Source of the DNA: Chryseobacterium sp. RU37D
Lineage (GTDB): Bacteria > Bacteroidota > Bacteroidia > Flavobacteriales > Weeksellaceae
Reading direction: 5' to 3'
Length of the DNA: 64,000 bases
NCBI RefSeq assembly: GCF_900156075.1
Contig: NZ_FTMM01000006.1
Span: 1 to 64,000, forward strand
Position numbers and translations under genes: made by a program. Of the stretch, positions 49,515 to 58,900 are shown one piece after another. How positions within the stretch are numbered: the first letter of the stretch is position 1; every line of letters starts with the position of its first letter. The notes below the pieces were generated by a model, which did no database searches, was not told the DNA's origin, and saw nothing but the letters and a program-made list of their open reading frames with translations.

Positions 49515-52037
49515 TTATTTAATATTTACCAATACGTTGATTTTACCGATTCCGTTTTGATCATAATCCTGAAGTGCTTTACCAAGAACTTGTCCTATTT
49601 TTACTTTTTTAAGATTGGCTTTCATGGCTACACCGGATTTTGAAGAGGTTACAAGAAGATCACCTCTTTTTATTTTTCCGCCTTCCAGACATACTTTTGT
49701 AGGAATTACCCCGATAACCCCCATTGGAACTTTATTTGAAATATCTGTATCAATATGTTCTTCAGTTAGTAAAACTCCCGGTCTTGTAGCATATACACCT
49801 GCCACTAGGTTTGAGTAAGGTATTGAAGATTTCTCTACCGCTCTGTCTTTTGTTGTGGAAATTACAAGTATATCCCCAGGTTCATAATTTAAAATATTTC
49901 CCGCCACATCAAATGCTTCGGCAACGTCAGCGCCGCTGCTTTGAGTTCCCCCGTTAAAATAGCCCCTGCCGTCGTTACCTATTCTTGCAACATTTGCTGC
50001 TGACGGATTTCCTGATCTGAATACCGCAATAGAGCCTCCACTTCTTGTCTCTGCTGTAAGGGCTGGGTTTGTGTTGGATGTGTTATAGTTTACAAATCTT
50101 GCAGCACGTCCTTGTCCAAAATTTGGTACCCAGGCATAGATTGCGCTTCCGGTCCCGTCTGCTGTGGTTTCTACACCATCTCCTGTGTTTGTTGCATTGG
50201 CAGTAATTCCGTTTCCGTTACCATCGGCAATGGCTATTAGAGCTGGCCCATTTCCTGAAGGGTTTGACGCATGGAATAATCCTGCAAAGCCTCCGGTTCC
50301 TGAAGAAACACCATAAATACCGGCTGTTCCGAAATTAGCAAACTGAGAGTTCACTTCTCCCTTTACCGCGGGAGATGTACCGGTTACCCTATCTACTTTA
50401 AAGTTTCCTGCAATACCGTTTCTGACTGTTTTTACAGTTATTACATCGCTTTCATTATCTTCATTAAAGATTTCAAATCTTCCGGCACGTCCTTCGGAAA
50501 AAGATGGAACCCATGCATAAAGTGCATTTCCTGTTCCGTCAATATTAGTTTCTATCCCGTTTCCGTTTTTTCCGGCATTGGCTGTGATGGCGTTTCCGTT
50601 TCCGTCGGTTAAGGCGATCAATGATGCTCCGTTCCCGGAAGGATTGGATGCGTAGAATAATCCTGCGCGTCCTCCTGTCCCTGAGGAAATGCCAAAAACA
50701 CCGGCAGCACCAAAGTTTCCGAAGATGGTGTTGACTTCCGCTCTTACGGCAGCTCCGACACTGTTTGTATTATCCAAAAGGAAAGAAGAAGCATTACCCT
50801 GTGTGTTATCCGGAATATTTCCGTTTCCGTTTGATTCTACCTCGAATGTGTTATTGATAATATTTGTATTGTTTAAATTTTCAAAACGCCCTGCGCGTCC
50901 TGTACTATTATTGATTCCGACCTGTCCGAATACTCCGATAGCAGTTCCGGATGTATTGGTGGCTACAAAACCTCTTACTCCGTATCCTCCTCCGTCATTT
51001 CTACCTACTACCGCTCCTGCGATATCGCTCGTTGTTCTCCCTACAATTGCTTCACCGGCTCCGTTATTGTCTCCTACAATACCTGCTGATGTCTGTGCGG
51101 AAGTGATCCCGTGAATACCGAATCCCGCTCCGGTGGAGCTTCTTACACCTGCACCGCTTCCTGTTGTGGTTACGTTTACTACGGTACCGTTTCCTACAGT
51201 ATTTGCGTTAAGCACACTATTGTTATTAGCATTATTAAAAATTGAGATGCTTGCAGGAATACCATTATTACTGGTAGCAGTAAGCCCGGTTCCTGTGTTG
51301 CTGTTGGCGTATACCCCGGTTCCGTTGGCGCTTGCATTCCCGTAGACTCCTAACCCGCTAGGGGTAACACCATAAACGCCCCATCCGCTTCCTGCCTGGC
51401 TTCCGTATATACCTATTCCTAATCCGCCTGTACCGTTATTGATACCACGTACTGCTGAGGAAAACCCTCCCGGGGCTGTACTGTTTACAACCCCTCTTAT
51501 AGAAGCGATACTGGATGTTGTCGTATTATTAACCCCCTCTAGGGAAGTTCCGTCTCCATCATTGGTCAATGAGAAAAGGGTTGCTGCATTATTTACAGTA
51601 TTGGTATATGGAATGGCAAAGCTTCCGCCATTGTTTCCTGCGCTTTTTGCATACATAGCATAAGGAACGCTTAATAGCTGGCTGGTCCCGGTGATGGTAT
51701 AGTTTGTTCCGCCCGAAGGATCGGTTTCTGTTTTTAGGTAATAACTTCCTGTAGACCAATCGATGGTGTTAAATGTTCCTGTAAGCACTGTTCCTGCTCC
51801 TATTTCAAGGGTGTTAAGTCCATTGGCATTGGTATTTCCTGTAAGTCTTTCAGAATAAATGGCCGCCCCGGCAGGTGAACCCTGAAGGATGCTGGCTCTG
51901 ATTCCTATGCTTTGATTGGCTAAGATTTGGCCTCCCGTATTTCTGACGATTGCCTGATAGCTCATTTTTTCGGGTACTTGTGCGAATGCCAGATGTGATT
52001 CCAGCACAATTCCCATTACGAGTAATATTTTTTTCAT
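49515..52037 (-). CDS. Large secreted repeat protein, tail-fibre-like C-terminus
   Basis: An 840-residue protein with signal peptide (1-20) and a Bacteroidota-type N-terminal region (20-128) found in surface proteins (VPEKMSYQAIVRNTGGQILANQ). The middle is Gly/Asn/Thr-rich beta-repeat sequence. Two copies of a unit about 127 residues apart are clear: NFGAAGVFGISSGTGGRAGLF (441-461) and NFGTAGIYGVSSGTGGFAGLF (568-588). Its C-terminus (700-840: SGADVAEAFDVAG, GDILVIS, GVYATRPGVLL) resembles intramolecular-chaperone or peptidase_G2-like ends of phage tail fibres. Secretion and adhesion are inferred. It follows the T9SS gene by 5 bases. Confidence 0.75.
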   Translation of the reverse strand: MKKILLVMGIVLESHLAFAQVPEKMSYQAIVRNTGGQILANQSIGIRASILQGSPAGAAIYSERLTGNTNANGLNTLEIGAGTVLTGTFNTIDWSTGSYYLKTETDPSGGTNYTITGTSQLLSVPYAMYAKSAGNNGGSFAIPYTNTVNNAATLFSLTNDGDGTSLEGVNNTTTSSIASIRGVVNSTAPGGFSSAVRGINNGTGGLGIGIYGSQAGSGWGVYGVTPSGLGVYGNASANGTGVYANSNTGTGLTATSNNGIPASISIFNNANNNSVLNANTVGNGTVVNVTTTGSGAGVRSSTGAGFGIHGITSAQTSAGIVGDNNGAGEAIVGRTTSDIAGAVVGRNDGGGYGVRGFVATNTSGTAIGVFGQVGINNSTGRAGRFENLNNTNIINNTFEVESNGNGNIPDNTQGNASSFLLDNTNSVGAAVRAEVNTIFGNFGAAGVFGISSGTGGRAGLFYASNPSGNGASLIALTDGNGNAITANAGKNGNGIETNIDGTGNALYAWVPSFSEGRAGRFEIFNEDNESDVITVKTVRNGIAGNFKVDRVTGTSPAVKGEVNSQFANFGTAGIYGVSSGTGGFAGLFHASNPSGNGPALIAIADGNGNGITANATNTGDGVETTADGTGSAIYAWVPNFGQGRAARFVNYNTSNTNPALTAETRSGGSIAVFRSGNPSAANVARIGNDGRGYFNGGTQSSGADVAEAFDVAGNILNYEPGDILVISTTKDRAVEKSSIPYSNLVAGVYATRPGVLLTEEHIDTDISNKVPMGVIGVIPTKVCLEGGKIKRGDLLVTSSKSGVAMKANLKKVKIGQVLGKALQDYDQNGIGKINVLVNIK

Positions 52038-52042
52038 GGTTG

Positions 52043-52525
52043 TTATTTTTTAATGATTTTGAATGTTTTAATATTTTCTCCGTTTTGGTTGATCCTTATG
52101 ATATACATGGCGGATGGAAGAGAAGAAAAATTGAATTCAGACTTAGACTGAGTGATTTTATCCTTTTTAATTAGTTTTCCCTGAGCATCAAAAAGCTGAT
52201 AATCTGAGCCTTTGAAGTTGTTTGTGGTAAAATCCAGATACAAAAAATCTTTGAAGGGGTTAGGATAAAGTAAAATGCCTTCTTCAGCTGTTGAGGTTTC
52301 ATTGGTTGCTAATGTTATGATCTCATAGGCATGCTGAAGACCTTCCATAATCTCGTTATTACCTCCCTTAACGATATAAGCTGGGAGGCCAATACTGTAA
52401 GAAACTGAGCCGTTGCTTCCTGTAGCATTTGCTCCCGTTGCCAAAACTGCTGATTGTGCTTTCAGCAGGATAATGGGGACTGTGAGCAACATAAGAAAGA
52501 AGCATTGAATAGATGTTCTTTTCAT
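52043..52525 (-). CDS. T9SS type A sorting-domain protein
   Basis: A 160-residue protein with signal peptide (1-24), a short N-terminal region (SVSYSIGLPAYIVKGGNNEIMEGLQHAYE), and a C-terminal sorting domain from about 85: LLYPNPFKDFLYLDFTTNNF, YQLFDAQGKLIKK, SSLPSAMYIIRINQNGENIKTFKIIKK. The domain routes the protein through the type IX system to the outer surface. It is first in an operon with the 840-residue protein and the small secreted protein. Confidence 0.85.
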   Translation of the reverse strand: MKRTSIQCFFLMLLTVPIILLKAQSAVLATGANATGSNGSVSYSIGLPAYIVKGGNNEIMEGLQHAYEIITLATNETSTAEEGILLYPNPFKDFLYLDFTTNNFKGSDYQLFDAQGKLIKKDKITQSKSEFNFSSLPSAMYIIRINQNGENIKTFKIIKK

Positions 52526-52717
52526 ATAAGTTGGTTTTGTGGTTATTAATTGGTTGTGTCAAAATTTAAAGAGAATTTTGGATGACTAAATTACCACATA
52601 TCGAAGACTGATATTTAGGAAATAGACGAACGGCAGAAAAAATCGACAAACGACAAAAAGTGGAGATATTAAATAACAATATCGTGAAATATTAGTGTTT
52701 GTCGTAGTTTTAAAGGG

Positions 52718-53431
52718 TTATGGCTGAGGCTCAAAAAAGGACAAATTTTCTTTATATGCTCTGCCGATGGGAAGCTTTATCTGGTGTACAAGCTCTACTT
52801 CATGCTTGTTTTTACTACGGATGAGGTGCCGCGGAACGGCAAAACTTCTGTGTATCCTTACAAATGAATCAAAATAGCTTTTGTGTAAAATATTCCCGAT
52901 AGAATCCAGAATGCAATGTTTTTTTTCGGCAGTGACGATTTTTGTATAATCTTTTAAAGCTTCAAGGTAAAGAATGTCGGTAATTTTTACATGATGAATA
53001 TTACAGCCTTCCTTTATTTTAATACTGTTTTCTCCCAATAAAGCATCAAAACAGTCACATTTTTCCTTCGTTTCAAAAAAATCGAAAAGCTTCTGCACAG
53101 ACTGATGGAAACGTTCCGGTTTTAAAGGTTTTGTAATGAAATCCAAGGCGTTAAGCTCAAAAGCTTCTACAGCACACTCAGGATAAGAACTGATGAATAT
53201 GTAGGCAGGGGTTTTATGAGCCTGTTTTCTGAAACCCAGACCGTTAATGCCTTTTATTCTGGTTTCGCTGATGATAAGGTCAATAGGATAGTCGAGTTAT
53301 AGGGCTGCTTTTTCCGCCGATTCAAGACATGCAATAATTTCTATGCTTTCATATTGCTTTAAATAATGAAGAAGAACCAGCCTGTCCAGCTCATCATCAT
53401 CAATAATCAGACATTTAATATTGGTAATCAT
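52718..53431 (-). pseudogene. LytTR-family response regulator with an in-frame stop
   Basis: A single frame of 238 codons from ATG 53431 to 52718. The receiver domain has the acidic pocket CLIIDDDELDR, and a TAA at 53297-53299 stops it at codon 45. Downstream, DLIISETRIKGINGL shows Glu where the phospho-acceptor Asp is expected, then KPLKPERFHQSVQKLF leads to an intact LytTR DNA-binding domain (INPFVRIHRSFAVPRHLIRSK-type region, VELVHQIKLPIGRAYKE). A 143-residue part with LytTR could be made from an internal start. Possible regulator of the operon beside it. Confidence 0.8.
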
Positions 53432-53606
53432 GGTTTTCTGGATTAGTTTTTGTTGTAATTAATTTAATATAAAGATATTGAATTAAATTCAATCAATCCC
53501 AACATGAACTCAAATTAACATAATATGTGTTACCGCAAAAAATCATTTTGTTTTTTCTCATGAAAAATGGTAACTTGTAAATCTCACAAATTATAGATAG
53601 AATTTA

Positions 53607-54833
53607 ATGCTAGAAAAGAAAGAACATAACTATGAAAAGGCGGTTTTGGTAGGGCTAATCACCAAAGATCAGGATGAGGAAAAACTATCAGAATACATGG
53701 ATGAACTGGAGTTTTTGGCTTATACCGCCGGAGCTACCGTTGAAAAAAGATTCACCCAAAAGCTGTCGCAACCGGATTCCAGAACATTTGTAGGAAGCGG
53801 AAAGGCTTTAGAAATAAAAGATTACGTAAAAGAAAATGAAATCGGAACCGTAATTTTTGACGACGAACTTTCACCTTCACAGCTTAAAAACCTTGAAAGG
53901 GAGCTCGAAGTGAAAATCTTAGACAGAACCAATCTTATTCTCGATATTTTTGCCCAGAGGGCACAGACGTCTTATGCAAGAACACAAGTGGAACTTGCTC
54001 AGTATGAGTATCTTCTCCCAAGACTGACCAGGATGTGGACCCACCTCGAGCGTCAGCGAGGAGGTATCGGGATGAGAGGTCCCGGGGAAACGGAAATTGA
54101 AACCGACCGCCGTATCATTCGTGATAGGATCTCATTACTTAAAGACAAGCTGAAAACCATTGATAAGCAAATGGCCACCCAGAGAAATAACCGCGGAAAA
54201 ATGGTGCGTGTTGCTTTGGTGGGATATACAAACGTCGGTAAGTCTACTTTGATGAATTCTCTTTCAAAATCAGAGGTTTTTGCTGAAAATAAGCTGTTTG
54301 CAACGCTGGATACCACGGTAAGAAAGGTGGTAATCGGAAATCTCCCGTTTTTGCTTACAGATACGGTAGGTTTCATCAGAAAATTGCCGACTCAGCTGGT
54401 AGAATCGTTCAAATCTACTCTGGATGAGGTAAGAGAAGCGGATTTGCTGATTCACGTGGTGGATATTTCTCATGAAAGCTTTGAAGATCATATTGATTCT
54501 GTCAATCAGATTTTACAGGAGATTGATGCACACAGAAAACCGATGGTAATGGTCTTCAATAAGATTGATGATTTCAGCTATGAGAAAAAGGATGAAGATG
54601 ATCTGACTCCGGCTACGAAGAAAAATATTTCTCTGGAAGAGTGGAAAAAAACATGGATGGCAAAATCCAAACACCCGACTGTTTTTATTTCGGCTCTTAC
54701 GAAAGAAAACTTCCCTGAAATGAAAAGAATGATTTATGATGAGGTAATGAAAATCCATATTTCCAGATTCCCTTACAATGATTTCCTTTTCGAATATTTC
54801 GACAACGATGAGGAAGAAGAAAACAACGATTAA
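53607..54833 (+). CDS. hflX: GTPase HflX
   Basis: A ribosome-splitting stress GTPase. 408 residues: HflX N-terminal domain (1-170), with a glycine-rich GGIGMRGPGETEIETDRR linker, then the G domain with GYTNVGKSTLMN near 207 (G1), TLDTTVRKV (G2), DTVGFIRKLPTQL (G3) and NKID (G4). The C-terminus is acidic (DNDEEEENND). The next gene's ATG overlaps the stop, so it is translation-coupled. Confidence 0.96.
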   Translation: MLEKKEHNYEKAVLVGLITKDQDEEKLSEYMDELEFLAYTAGATVEKRFTQKLSQPDSRTFVGSGKALEIKDYVKENEIGTVIFDDELSPSQLKNLERELEVKILDRTNLILDIFAQRAQTSYARTQVELAQYEYLLPRLTRMWTHLERQRGGIGMRGPGETEIETDRRIIRDRISLLKDKLKTIDKQMATQRNNRGKMVRVALVGYTNVGKSTLMNSLSKSEVFAENKLFATLDTTVRKVVIGNLPFLLTDTVGFIRKLPTQLVESFKSTLDEVREADLLIHVVDISHESFEDHIDSVNQILQEIDAHRKPMVMVFNKIDDFSYEKKDEDDLTPATKKNISLEEWKKTWMAKSKHPTVFISALTKENFPEMKRMIYDEVMKIHISRFPYNDFLFEYFDNDEEEENND

Positions 54834-55462
54834 TGAAATATTACTTTTTCCTTTTATTACTTTTCTTTTCGGTATTTGGCCTTGCCCAGAAATCGAAAAT
54901 TGATTTTAAAGCCATCGAGAAAGATCTTAAAAATGATACATCTCCTTACAATTACGAGAAGCTTATTTTTAAATATAAAGGATACCCGAAGTCTTTGGAT
55001 AGTATAGAAGCGCAGCATATCTACTATGGAAGAAATTTTATAACCGGAACAATTTCTACGACCGATGATGATTTTAAAACATTAGCCGAAGCCTTTAAAA
55101 ACGAAAATTTTGATGATTGCATAAAGGAGGGAAAAGCTTTGTACGAAAAGGATCCTACGAATCTTGATGTGCTTTTGATTTTACTTAAAGCATATGATTC
55201 TAAGAAGGATGGAAGTAATTTTATTCATCATCTGAGCCAGTTCAGGACGTTGACAGATGCGATTAGAAGTTCCGGTGATGGAAAATTTGAAAAAACGCCT
55301 TATCTCGTCAATTCCGTAGGTGATGAATATATTTTACTCAATATTTTGAATTTAGGTAAAGATTATACAAGGGGTTCAAAATCAGTACGGGATGGCATTC
55401 TTGACATTTGGGAAAAAGGTAACAACAAAGTTTACATAAAAGTACTTTATATTGATTTTTAA
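54833..55462 (+). CDS. DUF4919 secreted protein (copy 1)
   Basis: A 209-residue protein with signal peptide (ending VFGLAQ). The family pattern is visible: SKIDFKAIEKDLKNDTSPYNYEKLIFKYKGYPKSLDSIEAQHIYYGRNF, then YEKDPTNLDVLLILLKAYDSK and ISSSGDGKFEKTPYLVNSVGDEYILLN-type ending. Predicted periplasmic, role unknown. Overlaps hflX by one base and precedes the antiporter by 26 bases. A paralogue sits after the antiporter. Confidence 0.78.
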   Translation: MKYYFFLLLLFFSVFGLAQKSKIDFKAIEKDLKNDTSPYNYEKLIFKYKGYPKSLDSIEAQHIYYGRNFITGTISTTDDDFKTLAEAFKNENFDDCIKEGKALYEKDPTNLDVLLILLKAYDSKKDGSNFIHHLSQFRTLTDAIRSSGDGKFEKTPYLVNSVGDEYILLNILNLGKDYTRGSKSVRDGILDIWEKGNNKVYIKVLYIDF

Positions 55463-55488
55463 TTAAATAAATTTTTAAAAGCACCTTA

Positions 55489-56775
55489 GTGGAGTTATAT
55501 TATTCATTTTCAGCTTTAATAGTTTTAGCATCCATATTTTCATACCTTAATTACAGATTTCTGAAGCTTCCGAGTACGATCGGGATCATGGTGATTGCCA
55601 TTGTAGTTTCAATATTTTTGGTTTCTTTCGGGGAAGCCGTTTTACCGAGAACTTTCGGGCACCTCAATAATCTGATGAACAGTATTGATTTCACAGAAAT
55701 CCTGATGGGAGCAATGCTTAATTTTCTTCTTTTTGCAGGAGGAATTCACATTAATATAGACGATCTCAAAGAACAGTTTTGGCCTGTCGTGATATTTTCC
55801 ACGGTGGGAGTCGTAATTTCTACTTTTGTAGTAGGATTTGGAGTGTATTATTTGCTGCCTTTGGTGGGGCTTCAGCTTCCTTTTATCTACTGTTTGCTTT
55901 TCGGAGCGCTTATTTCTCCTACGGATCCGGTTGCGGTTCTGAGTATTCTGAAACAAGCAAAAGTTTCAAAAAGCCTGGAGACAAAAGTGGCGGGAGAATC
56001 CTTATTCAATGACGGTATGGCAGTAGTGGTTTTTACAGTTGTGCTTCAGCTGGCCATCGGAAATGAAATTGATCTTGGTGTGGAAAGTATAGTACTCTTG
56101 CTTTTAAAAGAAGCCGGGGGAGGGCTTTTGCTTGGTTTAGTTTTAGGATGGATCACTTCCAGGTTGATGCGTGAAGTGGATGATTATATTATTTCCGTTC
56201 TTGTAACGCTTTCGGTGGTGATGGGTGGTTATCTGATTGCTAGACAGATGCATATTTCTGGCCCTCTGACGATGGTTGCTGCGGGATTATTCATGGGGAA
56301 TTTTAATATGAAGTTCAAAATGAAATCCGTCACACAAGATTACCTGATCAAATTCTGGGAGCTAATTGACGAAATTCTGAACGCTGTTCTTTTTCTTTTT
56401 ATTGGCTTTGAATTGTTGTTAATCAAAAATTTAAGTCATTTTATGATACCCGGAGCTCTGGCGATTGTGGTGGTTCTTCTGGCGAGGTTTATTTCCATTT
56501 GGGGCCCTACGAAATTCATGTCTTTTAAAACAACATTCAGTCCGCAGACCGTGAAGGTATTGGTTTGGGGAGGGATCCGGGGCGGAGTTTCCATTGCATT
56601 AGCCTTATCCATTCCAAAAAATGAGTATAGTACTATTGTTTTAAGTATTACTTATTGTGTGGTTGTGTTTTCAATTATTGTTCAGGGACTTACCATTGGA
56701 AAGGTTGCCAACCCGAATAAGATTGCAAAAGAAGATGAGGAGCAGGAAAGTGTGGCATTAGAACAGCCCCATTAA
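55489..56775 (+). CDS. CPA1-family Na+/H+ antiporter
   Basis: A 428-residue inner-membrane protein with about 12 helices. It starts with GTG at 55489 (MELYYSFSALIVLAS). The CPA1 features are GALISPTDPVAVLSILKQAKVSKSLETKVAGESLFNDGMAVVVF (the ND motif) and VLVWGGIRGGVSIALALS, the NhaP-type arrangement with Asn-Asp in helix 5. Expected to trade Na+ or K+ for protons. It is flanked by two DUF4919 genes. Confidence 0.92.
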   Translation: MELYYSFSALIVLASIFSYLNYRFLKLPSTIGIMVIAIVVSIFLVSFGEAVLPRTFGHLNNLMNSIDFTEILMGAMLNFLLFAGGIHINIDDLKEQFWPVVIFSTVGVVISTFVVGFGVYYLLPLVGLQLPFIYCLLFGALISPTDPVAVLSILKQAKVSKSLETKVAGESLFNDGMAVVVFTVVLQLAIGNEIDLGVESIVLLLLKEAGGGLLLGLVLGWITSRLMREVDDYIISVLVTLSVVMGGYLIARQMHISGPLTMVAAGLFMGNFNMKFKMKSVTQDYLIKFWELIDEILNAVLFLFIGFELLLIKNLSHFMIPGALAIVVVLLARFISIWGPTKFMSFKTTFSPQTVKVLVWGGIRGGVSIALALSIPKNEYSTIVLSITYCVVVFSIIVQGLTIGKVANPNKIAKEDEEQESVALEQPH

Positions 56776-56795
56776 CACTATATAATCAATTACAA

Positions 56796-57458
56796 ATGAA
56801 GAAATCTATTGTTTTATTAGTTTTTATGATTTCCGGGCTTTATTTTTCTCAAGTTAATATTGAAGAAATAAAAAAGAATGTCACGGAGAATCCTCAAAAA
56901 TATTATTATGAATATCTTAAAATTTTCAAGACTAATCCCAAAACACTAAGTCAGGATCAACTTAATTATATTTATTATGGAAATAATTATGTTAATTATG
57001 GCTATAAAAGAAGTGAATTTAATGATGAATTAAATGAAATTACAAAATTTTCAAACAGGAAAATATCTTCAAAAAAAGTTTCTGACCTTTTAGACAAGGC
57101 TAAAATTCTTTATGAAAAAAATCCTTTAAATAAAGAGCTTATTCAGGATCTATCCATATTATACAGTAAGACCGGAAATATTAAAGAAAGTGAATTATAC
57201 ACTTCTCGATATGAGCTTTTGTACGAAACGATAAAAAACAGCGGAACCGGAAAATTGGATAATTCTCCGATAATTGTTACGAGTTTTTCTGATAAGTTTT
57301 ATGCAGTAGAACATTTTTCAGGCATATTCAGCCGGGGTATTGAGTTCAGTACAAAAGTTTTGCCCGATGGCTCTTGGCTTGATGTTTTTAAAAACGGAAC
57401 CCATTTATTTTTCGTTAAAACTGTTCATCATAAAGATATGTATAGAGATGACAAATAA
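56796..57458 (+). CDS. DUF4919 secreted protein (copy 2)
   Basis: A 220-residue protein with signal peptide (ending GLYFSQ). It shares with 54833-55462 the segments TENPQKYYYEYLKIFK, LNYIYYGNNYVNYG, KILYEKNPLNKELIQDLSILYSKTG and IKNSGTGKLDNSPIIVTSFSDKFYAVEHFSG. It is more AT-rich than copy 1. Divergence is large, so the duplication is old. The AlkD-like gene follows closely. Confidence 0.75.
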   Translation: MKKSIVLLVFMISGLYFSQVNIEEIKKNVTENPQKYYYEYLKIFKTNPKTLSQDQLNYIYYGNNYVNYGYKRSEFNDELNEITKFSNRKISSKKVSDLLDKAKILYEKNPLNKELIQDLSILYSKTGNIKESELYTSRYELLYETIKNSGTGKLDNSPIIVTSFSDKFYAVEHFSGIFSRGIEFSTKVLPDGSWLDVFKNGTHLFFVKTVHHKDMYRDDK

Positions 57459-57459
57459 T

Positions 57460-58170
57460 ATGCTTAAAGAAATCGAAGAAGTATTAGCTTTCCTCTCAAT
57501 TCCCGAAAAAGCAGCATTTTTTCCAAAATTTTTCAAAACCGGAAAAGGAGAATACGGTGAAGGAGATCTTTTTTTAGGGGTAACCGTTCCGGATCAGAGG
57601 TCGGTAGCGAAAGAATATTATGCTAAAATTTCTTTAGAAGATCTAAGCAGGCTCCTTTCATCGAAATACCACGAACATCGTCTGACAGCTTTGTTTATGC
57701 TCATTTCAAAGTTTGAAAAGACAAAAGATCAGTCGGTAAAAGACGAAATAGTTGAGTTTTATTTGAATCATTTACAATATGTCAATAACTGGGATCTTGT
57801 AGATTCAAGCTGCTACAAGATTTTGGGGAGGTATTCATTTGAAAATCGGAAAGAAGACCTGTTGAGAAAACTTTCCGCTTCTGAAGAAATGTGGCATAAG
57901 AGAATCGCCGTGGTGGGAACGATGTTTTATGTAAAAAAAGGGTCCTTTGATTTATTGAAAGAGTTTGTTACTCAGAATCTTAAGCATCCTCATGACCTGA
58001 TGCATAAAGCAAACGGCTGGCTGCTGAGGGAGATGGGGCAGAAAAATGAGCCGGAGCTCATCAGTTATTTAAACAAATACTACAAAGAAATGCCAAGGAC
58101 GTGCCTACGATATGCCATTGAAAAGCTGGATGAGGAAATAAGGCAGGAATATCTGAAAGGAAGAATTTAA
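57460..58170 (+). CDS. AlkD-like DNA alkylation repair protein
   Basis: From ATG 57460 (about 236 residues) it is an all-helical HEAT-repeat protein of the DNA_alkylation family that removes alkylated purines. Motifs: GKGEYGEGDLFLGVTVPDQR, LNHLQYVNNWDLVDSSC, MWHKRIAVVGTMFYVKKG and HKANGWLLREMGQKN. The active-site Asp/Arg/Trp are compatible with AlkD. ATG 57448 overlaps the previous gene and is an alternative start. 58171-58438 holds no gene. Confidence 0.88.
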   Translation: MLKEIEEVLAFLSIPEKAAFFPKFFKTGKGEYGEGDLFLGVTVPDQRSVAKEYYAKISLEDLSRLLSSKYHEHRLTALFMLISKFEKTKDQSVKDEIVEFYLNHLQYVNNWDLVDSSCYKILGRYSFENRKEDLLRKLSASEEMWHKRIAVVGTMFYVKKGSFDLLKEFVTQNLKHPHDLMHKANGWLLREMGQKNEPELISYLNKYYKEMPRTCLRYAIEKLDEEIRQEYLKGRI

Positions 58171-58438
58171 AAATAAGATTGTATTTTGCTGCCAAAAGTG
58201 ATGAAAACCGGTCCGGCGGCCTTCCATGTTGAATGAAAATTATATTTTTGTCAGAAATAAAAGTTTGTTGTCAACGTCTTTATAAGACTTTAATGGGCAC
58301 AGAAAAGAAATAATCTCCAGTAATTGATTATATATTCTATGGAAATAAAAATGAAATTATTTTTTAAAATAAGGGATAAAAAGAATGATCTGCCTTTAAT
58401 TTTAAGGAGGTAAACTAACTGTATAAGCATGACCAATG

Positions 58439-58783
58439 ATGGATCAACACGAAATTCTTTTAATAAAAACGGTCACCCATTATTTTTTACATTTCATTTT
58501 TCCGGTTTTTATTGCTTTAATTTTTTACCGCGAAAATTGGAAAAAGATATATTTAATTCTTCTGGCAACAATGCTGGCAGACCTGGATCATCTGTTTGCC
58601 AATCCTGTTTTTGATCCGAACAGGGGCAGTATTGGTTTTCATTTTTTACATTCTTATTATGCAATTGCGGTGTATTTTTTGATGCTTTTCTTTAAAGGAA
58701 ATATCAGGATTATAGGAATAGGTCTTTTGCTTCATATGCTGACGGATTTCCAGGATTTTTATTTTTGGAAACTTTTCGGCTGA
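58439..58783 (+). CDS. DUF6122 small membrane protein
   Basis: A 114-residue protein from ATG 58439 (ATG 58436 also possible). Three to four helices, with the DUF6122-type segments HYFLHFIFPVFIALIFY, MLADLDHLFANPVFDPNRGSIGFHFLHSYYAI and LLLHMLTDFQDFYFWK. His and Asp in membrane helices resemble metal-dependent hydrolases of the YdjM type. Function unknown. Confidence 0.8.
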   Translation: MDQHEILLIKTVTHYFLHFIFPVFIALIFYRENWKKIYLILLATMLADLDHLFANPVFDPNRGSIGFHFLHSYYAIAVYFLMLFFKGNIRIIGIGLLLHMLTDFQDFYFWKLFG

Positions 58784-58900
58784 AAAAGCATGGGTACTTA
58801 AGGTTTTTAATTAGCAACGCTAAGTTTTAATTAAAATAACATTAATACTTTCTTTTAATATTTCAAAAGTAATAGATTTTTTGTATTTTGTAAACGTTCA

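Noticed and set aside
50689-51345. Plus-strand frames opposite the 840-residue protein
   Set aside because: Low-complexity Pro/Leu-rich antisense frames caused by the repeats.
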